43,097 bases of DNA from Prolixibacteraceae bacterium (GTDB lineage Bacteria > Bacteroidota > Bacteroidia > Bacteroidales > Prolixibacteraceae). Each line of letters starts with the position of its first letter. Position 1 is the stretch's first letter. This document shows positions 15,056 through 27,601 of this stretch, piece after piece. Under the pieces are notes generated by a model. It had not been told where the DNA came from. It did no database searches and saw only the letters and a list, made by a program, of their open reading frames with translations. The translations under genes were made by a program, and so were the position numbers. The stretch lies in contig JANXYV010000146.1 of assembly GCA_025355875.1 (NCBI GenBank), forward strand, positions 1 to 43,097, given 5' to 3'.

Positions 15056-15964
15056 CCAGAATGGCAAGCTCAGCAAAGCCAGCAAGGTACTTAATACGAC
15101 GGCCCTGGATGCAAATTCAGTGTTCAATTTATATTTCAGGCACAATGCGTATGCTGTAAGTCCCATTGGCATAGCGGCCTCCAGAATCCAAGCCTTGCTT
15201 ACTGAATGATGGATAAAAGGCCACAAAATCAGGGAAAACAAACCTGGCAAAACGAACAGTATCACCACGCTGAATGCCAGAACAGGCAACCAGTCGCGGA
15301 GTTTTCCGATGGATTGTTTCCCCATAAATAATCCCAAAGAAAAAAGTACTACAGCCGTGACCGAATTGGCAAAAATATCCAACCCACTCATCACAATTTT
15401 CGGAAGGTGAAAATGATTAACTGCGATGAAAAGCCCTATAAAAACGGAAATCAGCAAGGGGTTCGTAAATAGACGAATCAATAGGCTTCGAAGATGAACT
15501 TGGTGATCACCAAAATATTCAACAAGAAAGATTCCGAAGGTGAACAACCAAAACACATAGACCGCAGAAATCATGGTTGCTTCCGGTAAAATATCATCTC
15601 CAAAAGAGCTGCGCAAAACCGGAATTCCCAGATATGCCACATTCCCATATGAAACAGCCAAAAACAAGGTTCGCCGTGTTCTGTTTTTGAGTTTCAGAAG
15701 TGCAGAAAAAGGAAAAACCAAAAGCATCGATAAGATAATCCGTCCGGAATTCCAGCCAATCATTGTTCCGTAGACATTCCAGTTCCATTGCAACCTCGAC
15801 AAAGCCACCAGAATCAGTGCAGGAAAACCAATCCAAAGTGCATAATTATTCAGGATTTCAAGCCACTGATCGTTGACCGATTTATTCCGGCTGACCGCCA
15901 TTCCAACCAGAATTACAAGGAAAAGCGGGCCAATGGATTGAAAAGCTGAAATGATGGAGTTCAT
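15038..15964 (-). CDS. AEC (auxin efflux carrier) family transporter
   Basis: The 308-residue protein is almost entirely hydrophobic with about ten TM segments and starts AFQSIGPLFLVILVGMAVSR. Internal features such as SYGNVAYLGIPVLRSSFG and AAMPMGLTAYALCLKY fit the AEC family of secondary carriers for organic acids or amino acids. Substrate not predictable. It is encoded alone, converging on the cobW-like gene. Confidence 0.88.
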   Translation of the reverse strand: MNSIISAFQSIGPLFLVILVGMAVSRNKSVNDQWLEILNNYALWIGFPALILVALSRLQWNWNVYGTMIGWNSGRIILSMLLVFPFSALLKLKNRTRRTLFLAVSYGNVAYLGIPVLRSSFGDDILPEATMISAVYVFWLFTFGIFLVEYFGDHQVHLRSLLIRLFTNPLLISVFIGLFIAVNHFHLPKIVMSGLDIFANSVTAVVLFSLGLFMGKQSIGKLRDWLPVLAFSVVILFVLPGLFSLILWPFIHHSVSKAWILEAAMPMGLTAYALCLKYKLNTEFASRAVVLSTLLALLSLPFWLVFLK

Positions 15965-16047
15965 AGATTATAGTCATTAGTCATTCGGAAAGAGGAAAAA
16001 AGAACATCCGGAGATAATTCCCCTTTCCTTATTCCATTTTTCTCTCC

Positions 16048-16644
16048 TTATTTGAACGGATCAGTTACAAATGGCCGGACATCGGTCAGGATCATTCCGG
16101 CAGTTTGCGCCGCCTGCATGCCCAGTTCACCATCTTCAAAAACCTGGCAAAACTGCGGTTCAGTGTTCATCAATTCAGCACATTTCAGGAATGTTTCCGG
16201 TTCTGGTTTGTGGTTCAGAACATCGTCGGAAGTAACCACGAAATCGAACAAGTGATCGATTCCGAGTTCTTTCATCTGGAGCAAAGCGCTGGTTCGGCTG
16301 GCACCGGTTCCGACAGCCATTGGAATCTTTCCATGGGCCTTCTTCATCAGTTCAATTACAGCTTGATGAGGCTTAATGCGGTTGATATTCTTACGGAACT
16401 CTTTCTGTTTCATTCGGGCAATTTCATCCGCTTCAATTTCAAGATTTTGCTCCGCCTTGATTCGTTCAGCAAAACTAATGGTAGGTGCACCGGTCATTTC
16501 AACGATAATTTGCTCGTCGAAAGTGCAGTTCAGCTTGTTGCACACCGCATGCCAACTTGCAATATGGACAGGTAAGGAATCAGACAAGGTACCGTCGAGG
16601 TCAAAAATAAGGGCTTTCGCTTTCGGATGAATTTCGAGTTTCAT
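16048..16644 (-). CDS. HAD family phosphatase (beta-phosphoglucomutase-like)
   Basis: 198 residues from the ATG at 16644; the frame is open up to 16863, but the family begins here. Motif I DLDGTLSDS (nucleophile D15, acid/base D17), motif II in GTGASR, and motifs III/IV in NHKPEPETF and FEDGELGMQAA are all intact. A cap-domain helical insert (about 25-90) gives the HAD subfamily I look of sugar-phosphate phosphatases or beta-phosphoglucomutase. It probably dephosphorylates a small sugar phosphate. It is divergent from the beta-galactosidase gene. Confidence 0.88.
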   Translation of the reverse strand: MKLEIHPKAKALIFDLDGTLSDSLPVHIASWHAVCNKLNCTFDEQIIVEMTGAPTISFAERIKAEQNLEIEADEIARMKQKEFRKNINRIKPHQAVIELMKKAHGKIPMAVGTGASRTSALLQMKELGIDHLFDFVVTSDDVLNHKPEPETFLKCAELMNTEPQFCQVFEDGELGMQAAQTAGMILTDVRPFVTDPFK

Positions 16645-16767
16645 GCTATGAATTTGATTTTTGGATCCGGTTAATTCAATATGAACGAATCCGGAAATTC
16701 CATTTTCAGGATGCAAAAATAGCAAACTTTTACTCTGGTCAATCTCGTCGAAATATGGATCAGAATG

Positions 16768-16799
16768 TTTGTGGATGTAAAGAATAATGCTGATTTTTG
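16768..16799 (+). promoter_or_regulatory. possible promoter of the beta-galactosidase gene
   Basis: TTTG (16768-16771), a 20-nt spacer, then GATTTTTG (16792-16799), one mismatch from TAnnTTTG. The ATG is 70 nt downstream. A weak match in an AT-rich stretch. Confidence 0.3.
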
Positions 16800-16853
16800 T
16801 GTGCCTGTCAGTTCCTGACCAGTAGCCAATCTTGAATTTTGCCAAATTAATAA

Positions 16854-20147
<3,294 letters not shown>

Positions 20148-20165
20148 AGTAAACTCAACTGAATG

Positions 20166-20208
20166 AGAGCGGGGGATTTCGAAAGGAGTTTCCCGCTCTT
20201 GCATTTTT
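20166..20208 (+). terminator. rho-independent terminator after lacZ
   Basis: AGAGCGGG(GGA) at 20166-20176 pairs with (TTT)CCCGCTCT at 20189-20199: eight perfect pairs plus two G-T and one A-T. TTGCATTTTT follows. It lies 19 nt after the lacZ stop. Confidence 0.72.
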
Positions 20209-20328
20209 CGGAAGATTGGAAATGAGCTTTGAAATATTTCCCGGTCAAGAATTTTAAAGAAAACTTTTCAGACATTGCTTTACCTTCCGGATATAATTAT
20301 CTTAGCTTGAATTAAAATCTGTTCACCA

Positions 20329-21918
20329 ATGAGAAGTCTACTAATCCTTTTTATCGCTGTCGTTTTGATTTATTTGCCGGAATCATGCAAGCCTCAGAAA
20401 AAAAACACGACCATTCAAACTGAAGAACCTGATTTATCTGGAAGTATTAATTACCGGAGCAATTTTCCGTTCGACAGCACAATGGTTGCACCATTTTTTA
20501 AATCGTTTCCCGAATTAACCAGGTACGGGAAGGATGTAGTTATAATTTACCGAAAGTATACTTTTAATCATATCTGGTACGACAAGAATGGAGTAATTGA
20601 ATTTGCAAATTCACTCTACAGCAAAATCAATATCCTTGAAAACGAAGGCGTTTCAGCGAAGTTTCCGTATAAATCGAAAATTGACGGCATCTTTCTTGAT
20701 GAAATAGAAAATACCCTGAATGAAACCGATACCGAGCTGATGCTGACTTGCTTATTCCTGTTTTATTCAGAGAAAGTTCACAAAGGGATTGATGAAGTAA
20801 CGACCACTGACATGGGTTGGTTTCTTCCACGCAAGCAATTATCATATACCGATTTGCTTGCCAATTATCTGACTGATCCAACTCTGATTGAAAGAGATGA
20901 CAGAACACTTTTGCCTCAATACTTCAAGCTTCGCAAAGCTTTGTTGCGATACAGGGAAATTGAGAAAAATGGTGGCTGGAAACGAATCGAATTGGATCCA
21001 AAAGTAAAAGCCTATAAACCCGGTGATACTTCCAGGGTGATCGTGCAGATCAGGGAAAGGTTGTTTCTTACCGGAGAATTGAGCCAAAACAGCAAAAGCA
21101 ACCGGTATGATGATGAACTTTTGGCAGGATTGAAAAAATTTCAAATTCACAATGGATTCCTTCCTGACAGGCAAATTCTGCCTAAACACATTGCGAAGAT
21201 GAATGTGCCGGTTGGTGACTGCATCAAAAAAATCATCGTCAATATGGAACGGTTCCGGTGGATCGAACCAGAACTTGTAAAAGCTAGGGAATTAGTCTTT
21301 GTGAATATCCCTTCGTTTGATCTGAAATTGATTCGATCAGGAAAGATCGAATTTACTTCGCCAGTCGTCGTCGGAAAGGTGATGAATAAAACGGTGATTT
21401 TCAGCGGAAAGATGAGCTACATTGTTTTTAGTCCATACTGGAATGTGCCGCAGAGTATTATCAACAAGGAAGTTAAACCCGGGATGGCTAAAAATCCGAA
21501 GTACCTTGACGAACACAACATGGAATGGAACGATGGAAGGGTCAGACAGAAACCAGGTAAAAAGAACTCGCTGGGGTTGGTTAAGTTTATTTTTCCCAAT
21601 TCAAACGATATTTATCTTCACGATACGCCGTCGAAAAGCCTGTTTCAGAGGGAAAGCCGTGCATTTAGTCATGGTTGTATCCGGGTGGGAAAACCTCGCG
21701 ACCTGGCCATCGAAATCCTGAAAGATGACCCGAACTGGACGCCACAAAAAATCGATCAGGCCATGAATGGCGGGGTAGAGCGCAGTTATACCCTGAAGAA
21801 TAAAATACCAGTATACATTGGTTATTTCACCGCCTGGGTGGACGACAACGGCGCCTTAAACTTTTACGACGATGTTTATAAACGCGACAACCGTTTGGCG
21901 GATATCATCATGAATTGA
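20329..21918 (+). CDS. L,D-transpeptidase of the YcbB/LdtD type, lipoprotein-like N-terminus
   Basis: The 529-residue protein has an N-terminal signal with a possible lipobox (PESC, Cys20), an N-terminal scaffold domain (about 40-220), a peptidoglycan-binding helix set (about 233-290: TSRVIVQIRERLFLTGEL) and a YkuD catalytic domain (about 300-480) with SPYWNVPQSIINKEVKPGM and SHGCIRVGK; the nucleophile is C450. Members form 3-3 crosslinks in peptidoglycan or attach proteins to it. It has no lytic motif. A second, unrelated Ldt follows 99 nt downstream. Confidence 0.9.
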   Translation: MRSLLILFIAVVLIYLPESCKPQKKNTTIQTEEPDLSGSINYRSNFPFDSTMVAPFFKSFPELTRYGKDVVIIYRKYTFNHIWYDKNGVIEFANSLYSKINILENEGVSAKFPYKSKIDGIFLDEIENTLNETDTELMLTCLFLFYSEKVHKGIDEVTTTDMGWFLPRKQLSYTDLLANYLTDPTLIERDDRTLLPQYFKLRKALLRYREIEKNGGWKRIELDPKVKAYKPGDTSRVIVQIRERLFLTGELSQNSKSNRYDDELLAGLKKFQIHNGFLPDRQILPKHIAKMNVPVGDCIKKIIVNMERFRWIEPELVKARELVFVNIPSFDLKLIRSGKIEFTSPVVVGKVMNKTVIFSGKMSYIVFSPYWNVPQSIINKEVKPGMAKNPKYLDEHNMEWNDGRVRQKPGKKNSLGLVKFIFPNSNDIYLHDTPSKSLFQRESRAFSHGCIRVGKPRDLAIEILKDDPNWTPQKIDQAMNGGVERSYTLKNKIPVYIGYFTAWVDDNGALNFYDDVYKRDNRLADIIMN

Positions 21919-22017
21919 AGTCTATTTTCAACCTTAATTATCTGATTTGATGGTTTTTATAATCTTAGGTTCAGGAGCAGTAGCTTTTGGGTCAAAAATA
22001 TTTCTTATTTTCGCCGG

Positions 22018-22707
22018 ATGAAGAAACGCCTCATTCATATCCTGATGTTTATTTGTCCGATCACAATTCTGGCGGGTAATCATCTGATTAACTCGGATGT
22101 AAACAGTCAGAACGAACTTTTTTTGGAGCTTCAATTAGCGTCGTTTGGCTTGCAGAATGAAGTGTTTCAGCTGGCATTGAAAGGCTACCAGCAACTCGAC
22201 CTTCAAAATAAACTAACGAATAATTCGGTTATTACCATCATCGATTTTTCACAGTCGAGTGCTAAAAAAAGGATGTATGTTATTGATCTATTGAATCGCA
22301 AATTGTTATTTAATACCTATGTGGCGCACGGACGCAATACCGGTGATGAATTTGCCCGTTCATTCTCGAATGAAACCGGAACCCTGAAAAGCAGTCTTGG
22401 TTTTTACCTTACCGAAAATCCATCTGTGGGGGCAAAAGTTGGTCCTTCGCTGATTATCAATGGTGTTGAAAAGGGTTTTAACGATAAAGCAGTTGCACGA
22501 GCCATCATCATGCATGGAGCTGACTATGCTACGGAGAATTTTATCCGCAAAACCGGACGACTTGGACGAAGTTTTGGCTGTCCGGCGGTTCCCCGCGAAC
22601 TAATCAAACCCGTTACCGAAAAAATCAAAGGGGGCAGTTGTATGTTTATTTATTATCCCGACCAGAATTACCTGTGTCATTCGGAATTGCTTCACCATCA
22701 GGAATAA
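22018..22707 (+). CDS. murein L,D-transpeptidase catalytic-domain-family protein (YkuD_2 type)
   Basis: The 229-residue protein has a signal peptide (MKKRLIHILMFICPITILAG) and a single catalytic domain with YVAHGRNTGDEFARSFSN, GFYLTENPSVGAKVGPSLII, HGADY (H166) and GRSFGCPAVPREL (C188). This matches the YkuD_2 group of L,D-transpeptidases with the H and C active residues intact. It probably acts on cell-wall peptides in the periplasm. Its gene follows the YcbB-type enzyme but differs in family, so the two may have complementary roles. Confidence 0.87.
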   Translation: MKKRLIHILMFICPITILAGNHLINSDVNSQNELFLELQLASFGLQNEVFQLALKGYQQLDLQNKLTNNSVITIIDFSQSSAKKRMYVIDLLNRKLLFNTYVAHGRNTGDEFARSFSNETGTLKSSLGFYLTENPSVGAKVGPSLIINGVEKGFNDKAVARAIIMHGADYATENFIRKTGRLGRSFGCPAVPRELIKPVTEKIKGGSCMFIYYPDQNYLCHSELLHHQE

Positions 22708-22731
22708 TCAGGCAGTTTTCTCCTGGTTTGG

Positions 22732-23817
22732 TCAGTCTTTTTCGGCCAACAATTCTTCCTTTATCTTTTGCAGTTCAGCTATTTTTTCAGGACCAACTTT
22801 TGGATATTCCATATCAAGCTGATCGAGGGCTTGAATGATGGCCGAAACAATTACTATTCGGGCAAATGCTTTATTATCGGCCGGAACCACGTACCAGGGT
22901 GATTCATCGGTTGATGTATTTTTGATCATGTCTTCGTAGGCCTTCATATAATCCTTCCAGAAGTTCCGTTCGGTGAGGTCCGAAGTGCTGAATTTCCAGT
23001 TTTTGTCAGGATTATCGATGCGTTCGATGAACCGTTTTTTTTGTTCTTCCTTCGAAACATTCAGAAAAAACTTGACCACGATGGTTCCGTTTCTGGTCAA
23101 ATATTTTTCAAAATTCCGGATGTCTTTAAAGCGTTCGTCCCAAATATCCTTGGTAATTAATTTACTGTCAAGTTTTTGAGACCTCAGTATCTTTTCGTGT
23201 ACCCGTACCACTAGCACCTCCTCGTAATACGAACGGTTGAAGATTCCGATCCGGCCGCGTTCGGGCAAGCGCTTCTGGCAGCGCCACATAAAATCGTGAT
23301 CCAGGTCTTCACTAGTGGGTGCTTTAAAAGAAGTTACTTCACATCCCTGAGGGTTGATCCCCGACATCACATGTTTGATCGCACCGTCTTTTCCGGCCGC
23401 GTCCATTGCCTGGAAAATGAGTAGCAACGACCATTTATCCTGGGCATACATTACATCCTGAAGTGCGGCAAGTGTTTCAATACCAATTTGTAAAGCCTCT
23501 TTTACAAATGGCTTTTCTTCAGAATCAAGGTCGAAATCAATGTTCGTTTTTTGGTCTTTCAGACTGAATTTTTCAGCGTTACCAATACAATAAGGCTTGC
23601 AAAATTTTTTCGCCTGATTTATTAATTCTTTCTTTTTTAGAGAACTAAGAAGTTCAGGATTCAGTTTTACCTCCAGCTTGATTTTGTTTTTCTTCTTTTT
23701 TGATTTGTTTTCCGGTTCATCTTTTCCGGTGATGACTTTTGATAGCGGGGCTGTCAACATTGACACCGATTCCGACACTTTTCCTTCTTTCCCTGATTTT
23801 GTTTTTGATTTTGACAT
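22732..23817 (-). CDS. ppk2: polyphosphate kinase 2 family (PPK2)
   Basis: The 361-residue protein begins with a Lys/Ser-rich tail (about 1-50) and then has the PPK2 P-loop kinase domain: DAAGKDG (139-145, Walker A), GINPQGCEVTSFKAPTSEDL, the Walker B strand GRIGIFNRSYYEEVL (188-202), and a C-terminal lid with SPWYVVPADNKAFARI. It transfers phosphate between polyphosphate and nucleotides. Whether this is class I, II or III (GDP/ADP versus AMP) cannot be settled from sequence alone. It converges on the Ldt gene and stands alone. The basic N-terminal tail is an extension compared with the core domain. Confidence 0.9.
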   Translation of the reverse strand: MSKSKTKSGKEGKVSESVSMLTAPLSKVITGKDEPENKSKKKKNKIKLEVKLNPELLSSLKKKELINQAKKFCKPYCIGNAEKFSLKDQKTNIDFDLDSEEKPFVKEALQIGIETLAALQDVMYAQDKWSLLLIFQAMDAAGKDGAIKHVMSGINPQGCEVTSFKAPTSEDLDHDFMWRCQKRLPERGRIGIFNRSYYEEVLVVRVHEKILRSQKLDSKLITKDIWDERFKDIRNFEKYLTRNGTIVVKFFLNVSKEEQKKRFIERIDNPDKNWKFSTSDLTERNFWKDYMKAYEDMIKNTSTDESPWYVVPADNKAFARIVIVSAIIQALDQLDMEYPKVGPEKIAELQKIKEELLAEKD

Positions 23818-24063
23818 GGCACAAAGTTTTAGGCGTGAATGATGCTTAATTGGAATATTATTAATATTTATGTGTCATTAAATCAGATGATTAATGAATT
23901 TTCTTGCCATCCGGCTTCGAAATCATTTCAGGAAATGACAGCACTTGACCGAAAGTTGTGCATCAGGCGCCGAATCCTTATCATTCCTTAGCAGAACCAT
24001 TAGCGAAGCCATATAATTAGATATAAAATAAATGTATTTTGCTGAATTATACAAGCTTAGTGC

Positions 24064-24720
24064 CTATTTTCTGGCGGTTCTTTTCAGTTTGTCAATCTCA
24101 AACATCAGGGATTTCATATACGTTTTGCTCGATTTTTCAATTTCTTCAGGATTTTCAGCCTTCGATTGAATCGACATGATTAATTTTTCTGTTTTTGCAT
24201 CGTACAAATTACTTTCGATAAAATAGTTTTTATCGGTAGTATAATAGCCAGGAGTGTAGTATCCTGTACTATATCCGTAGTAATTTCCATAGGTGCCATA
24301 TCGACCATAGTTAGAATATGGCGAGTAAGCAGTGGAGCTACCAGGCACATATCTCGTTTCAGATTGTTTATCTACCAAGGCTATCAGAAAGATCGTTTCG
24401 CAATTGAGTGTTTTAAGTTTATTTGCTACGATATCTTTTATATTCTTAATTTCTTTCAGACCAATAGGTCCAAACTCATTGATACTTGTATAGACTTTAA
24501 GTCCCCGGGCTTTGGCCGCCGCTGCCAGATCGTCTTCCATAATGGTCTTTACGTGCATGTTTTCGGAAAGAACCATGATGAAAATGCTTTTGTAGGGCTC
24601 AGGTGACAGGTTGTCCTTGTTTAACCAGGTTGCGGTAGTTTTTACCTGTGGGCTACATGAACCGAGTAGCATGGAAATCGAGATCAATAAAAATGTAAAA
24701 ACGCAATTTGGAAGTCTCAT
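24064..24720 (-). CDS. lipoprotein with a Tyr/Gly-rich insert, function unknown
   Basis: The 218-residue protein has a lipobox (LLGSC, Cys22). Residues 25-120 form an alpha/beta region with AAAAKARGLKVYTSINEFGP and NCETIFLIALVDKQ, reminiscent of DUF4136-like lipoproteins. From about 127 to 160 runs a low-complexity stretch of Tyr, Gly, Ser and Asn (SNYGRYGTYGNYYGYSTGYY), followed by DKNYFIESNLYDAKTEKLIM. No enzymatic motif. The Tyr/Gly stretch looks like a flexible or adhesive linker. It stands alone. Confidence 0.7.
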   Translation of the reverse strand: MRLPNCVFTFLLISISMLLGSCSPQVKTTATWLNKDNLSPEPYKSIFIMVLSENMHVKTIMEDDLAAAAKARGLKVYTSINEFGPIGLKEIKNIKDIVANKLKTLNCETIFLIALVDKQSETRYVPGSSTAYSPYSNYGRYGTYGNYYGYSTGYYTPGYYTTDKNYFIESNLYDAKTEKLIMSIQSKAENPEEIEKSSKTYMKSLMFEIDKLKRTARK

Positions 24721-24809
24721 TTTAGATTTTTTTTATTTGGTTAAAATTTAATCATGCTCAATTGTAAGTCATCAAACCCGGAATCGACAAACTTTCGTCA
24801 GGCGCAAAG

Positions 24810-25007
24810 TTAATTAATATTCTGTCGAATAAATTCGATTTCATTGCCATTTCTGGAATGGGTCAACTGGTTGTTTGTAACTTTTAATAAGGCTTCTGAA
24901 AATTTTGCTCTCCAAATTCCTCCTCGACTCGTCCTTTCAAAATTCTTTGGATGACAAGTTGATATAATAACTGTTCGATTCAGGAAAGTATTCCTGATCA
25001 GTACCAT
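24810..25007 (-). CDS. doubtful small ORF in a 377-bp gap
   Basis: A 65-residue frame (ATG at 25007, beginning MVLIRNTFLNRTVIIST) with fairly ordinary composition but no recognisable family, no clear RBS or promoter and no conserved neighbour. The frame remains open a little upstream, so it could be a gene remnant. Otherwise the 24721-25097 interval holds nothing that I can support. Confidence 0.22.
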   Translation of the reverse strand: MVLIRNTFLNRTVIISTCHPKNFERTSRGGIWRAKFSEALLKVTNNQLTHSRNGNEIEFIRQNIN

Positions 25008-25097
25008 GAACCATAAATATTTTTGATATTTTTGTTTATGCGAATTTCAGCATTTATTGGTATTGAATGGATGTTTTATGAATGAAAAACCACAACT

Positions 25098-25883
25098 ATG
25101 AAATCAACTTCGAATGTTTCACCTTCCGTCCGGAAAATCATGATGGGTTTGGTAATCTTTCTTTTTATGAATGCTAGTCTGACATCAATGGCACAGCAAG
25201 ATACGACCACCTTTAAAAATTTGATAAAGGTTAATTTGACTAATCCGATGATTTTTGGGTATAAATCAATCATATTTGAATATGAAAGGGTATTGAAGAA
25301 CAATCAGTCTTTTTCGATCGGATTAGGACGTTCCTTCTACGGAATCTTAGCCTCCGATCAACTTGATTCAATCAGGACTGTTCATGGAGGGAGTTCCAAG
25401 GACATAGGATTCCATATTTCAGGGGATTACCGGTGGTATCTGAAAAAGGAGAACAAATACGCAGCTCCTCATGGATTGTATATCGGACCATATTGTTCAT
25501 ACAATTATTTTAACAGAACTTCTGATTGGGTTATGAATACTCAAAACTTTAAGGGGACTGCAACAATGGATATGACCATCAATATTGGTACTATCGGCGG
25601 CGAATTGGGTTATCAGTTCTTATTCGGAAAAACGAAAAGGTGGGCACTGGATATGGTTCTTTTTGGCCCGGGCATTGCTCATTACAGTTTTAAAACAAGT
25701 TTTAAGACAGATCTTTCAGCAGAAGCTGAAAATGAGCTTTTAAAGAAGCTGAATGATATGCTCCATGAAAAGTTTCCTGGGATGAATCGCATCATCGACG
25801 GAGATGGAATTCAAAGAAATGGAACATCAAATACAACTGATGCAGGATATCGCTATATGATTATGTTTGGCTATAGATTCTAA
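25098..25883 (+). CDS. exported outer-membrane barrel-like protein (DUF3575-like)
   Basis: The 261-residue protein has a signal peptide (hydrophobic IMMGLVIFLFMNASLTSMAQ, cleavage after MAQQ). The mature part has alternating strands (SIGLGRSFYGI, GLYIGPYCSYNYF, GGELGYQFLFG) and ends MFGYRF with a terminal Phe, the pattern of DUF3575-type barrels in Bacteroidota. The loop between GIAHYS and GYRYM contains a charged helix-like segment. No substrate can be inferred. It is divergent from the lipoprotein gene and converges on the GT39 gene. Confidence 0.72.
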   Translation: MKSTSNVSPSVRKIMMGLVIFLFMNASLTSMAQQDTTTFKNLIKVNLTNPMIFGYKSIIFEYERVLKNNQSFSIGLGRSFYGILASDQLDSIRTVHGGSSKDIGFHISGDYRWYLKKENKYAAPHGLYIGPYCSYNYFNRTSDWVMNTQNFKGTATMDMTINIGTIGGELGYQFLFGKTKRWALDMVLFGPGIAHYSFKTSFKTDLSAEAENELLKKLNDMLHEKFPGMNRIIDGDGIQRNGTSNTTDAGYRYMIMFGYRF

Positions 25884-25951
25884 ACTGAATATCATCTGGT
25901 TAAACAAGATTTCAGAATAATCACAATGCTCAAAAAAGTATTGACAATTAT

Positions 25952-27601
25952 TTATTCACTGGTCAATTTATCGACCCTTTTAAGCAAAATAAACCCGCCT
26001 TTTTGTTCTACCTGAACAAGTTCAGGATTTTTTTCGGTGATTGATTTCAGATCGTTTGATTTGATCACGAAATAGACATCGCAACCAGTCTTTCCATATA
26101 ACAGATATTCATCTTCATTGCAATCGGTGCAAGCCTGCTTCGGTTTGGCCGAATAGAAATACGGCGCATAGCTTTTATAACCCAAAGTAGTAACCCAAAC
26201 TGGCTTGCCTTTGAACTCAGAAATAAAATCAATAGCCGGTTTTTGCGAATACTGTTCAATCTTTGGCACCAGGATTACCATGAAAAGGCATACAAAAACC
26301 AGATTGCTTCCAAACAGGGCCACAATTTGTGTGATTCCGCGCAGAAAGAACAAAGCAGAGACAAGGATTCCGAGAGATGCAACTCCTATTAAAAATTCAA
26401 ATCCGGACCAATGAACCGGGGTATTGATGCAGGCAATGGCAAAATCGTCTTTGATAAATCCTTTGAGTACCTCAGGTGGCAAAGTCACGAGGAATTGGAG
26501 AATAGCCGGACTTATCGCAAACACAAATCCAATGATTGCCAGAAGGACCTGACTTAATTTACTCACCTTTCCATTCTGAAGATATATTTCATAGATCGAA
26601 ACAGCTGCGAGATAACTCATCGGGAAATAACAAAGGGAACTGTAGTGTACAATTTTGGTCTTAACCAGCGAAAATATGACCAGTACAACCAGAAACAGGA
26701 CAATCATCAGTTTCCTGTAGTCGTTGTTGTTGGAGTCCTTTTTGAAAAAGGCCTCCATGGCCAGCAATGAGCTTGGAAACACGCCAACAAACAAAACAAT
26801 AGGGTGGTAGAAAATGCTTCCTCCATGTCCGGCATCTTCGGTTTTCATCAAGCGCACCTGGTAGATAAAGAAATCATACACCAGCTGCCAATTGCCCAAA
26901 AGAAGCTGGTAAATGTGATACGCTCCTCCTGTTAGGGCCAGCACAACAGAAAATATCAGGATATCTTTCCATTTTAGAAATTTGAATTTCATCTCCAGTA
27001 AAAGATATAGGATGATGCTTAACCCAAACAGCAATATCGCTACCGGACCTTTGGTCAATACAGCCAAACCCAGGATGGCTCCAGCGAAGACCATATCAAA
27101 GGATTCTTTTTTGCCCGATTCGCGTCCGGATATGTGACTGAATGCGAAGTATATGGCCGAGAATATGAAAAGATTAAACCAAGGGTCGATGATACCAGAC
27201 TTAAAATATAGAAATGGAAGTAAGGAAGCCCCGTAGGCCAGTGCCCACAGCAAGCCGAATTTGTAATTTTTTAATCTCAGGCCAATCTCGAAGATTACCA
27301 GCAGACTCAATATGCCACAGATCGCATTGGGAAATCGGGCCGCAAATTCGTTGATGCCGAATACTTTCATGCTGAGAACTTGCATCCAGATAAACAGTGG
27401 CGGTTTTTCCCAGAAAGGCATGAAGTTGATGCTCACCGTGCTATAATTTCCCGTAACGATCATTTCCCGGGCCGATTCGGCAAAATTAATCTCGTCCCAG
27501 TCGAACAGATGCACGAGTCCGTTGAACGGTAAAAACAATGCCAGTGAAATGAGAAGGATCAGGATTCTGTAACGGTTCTCTAGGGTAAGGTTTCGGATCA
27601 T
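25952..27601 (-). CDS. GT39-family (ArnT-like) lipid-linked glycosyltransferase
   Basis: The 549-residue protein has about 11-12 TM segments and the GT39/ArnT motif early: NGLVHLFDWDEINFAESARE with the catalytic-type acidic pair DWDE, then FWEKPPLFIW. Such enzymes add sugars from polyprenyl phosphate donors to lipid A, proteins or glycans. The last ~90 residues form a soluble domain (KTGCDVYFVIKSND). Its start codon overlaps the PAP2 stop by 4 nt, so the pair is translationally coupled. Confidence 0.87.
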   Translation of the reverse strand: MIRNLTLENRYRILILLISLALFLPFNGLVHLFDWDEINFAESAREMIVTGNYSTVSINFMPFWEKPPLFIWMQVLSMKVFGINEFAARFPNAICGILSLLVIFEIGLRLKNYKFGLLWALAYGASLLPFLYFKSGIIDPWFNLFIFSAIYFAFSHISGRESGKKESFDMVFAGAILGLAVLTKGPVAILLFGLSIILYLLLEMKFKFLKWKDILIFSVVLALTGGAYHIYQLLLGNWQLVYDFFIYQVRLMKTEDAGHGGSIFYHPIVLFVGVFPSSLLAMEAFFKKDSNNNDYRKLMIVLFLVVLVIFSLVKTKIVHYSSLCYFPMSYLAAVSIYEIYLQNGKVSKLSQVLLAIIGFVFAISPAILQFLVTLPPEVLKGFIKDDFAIACINTPVHWSGFEFLIGVASLGILVSALFFLRGITQIVALFGSNLVFVCLFMVILVPKIEQYSQKPAIDFISEFKGKPVWVTTLGYKSYAPYFYSAKPKQACTDCNEDEYLLYGKTGCDVYFVIKSNDLKSITEKNPELVQVEQKGGFILLKRVDKLTSE

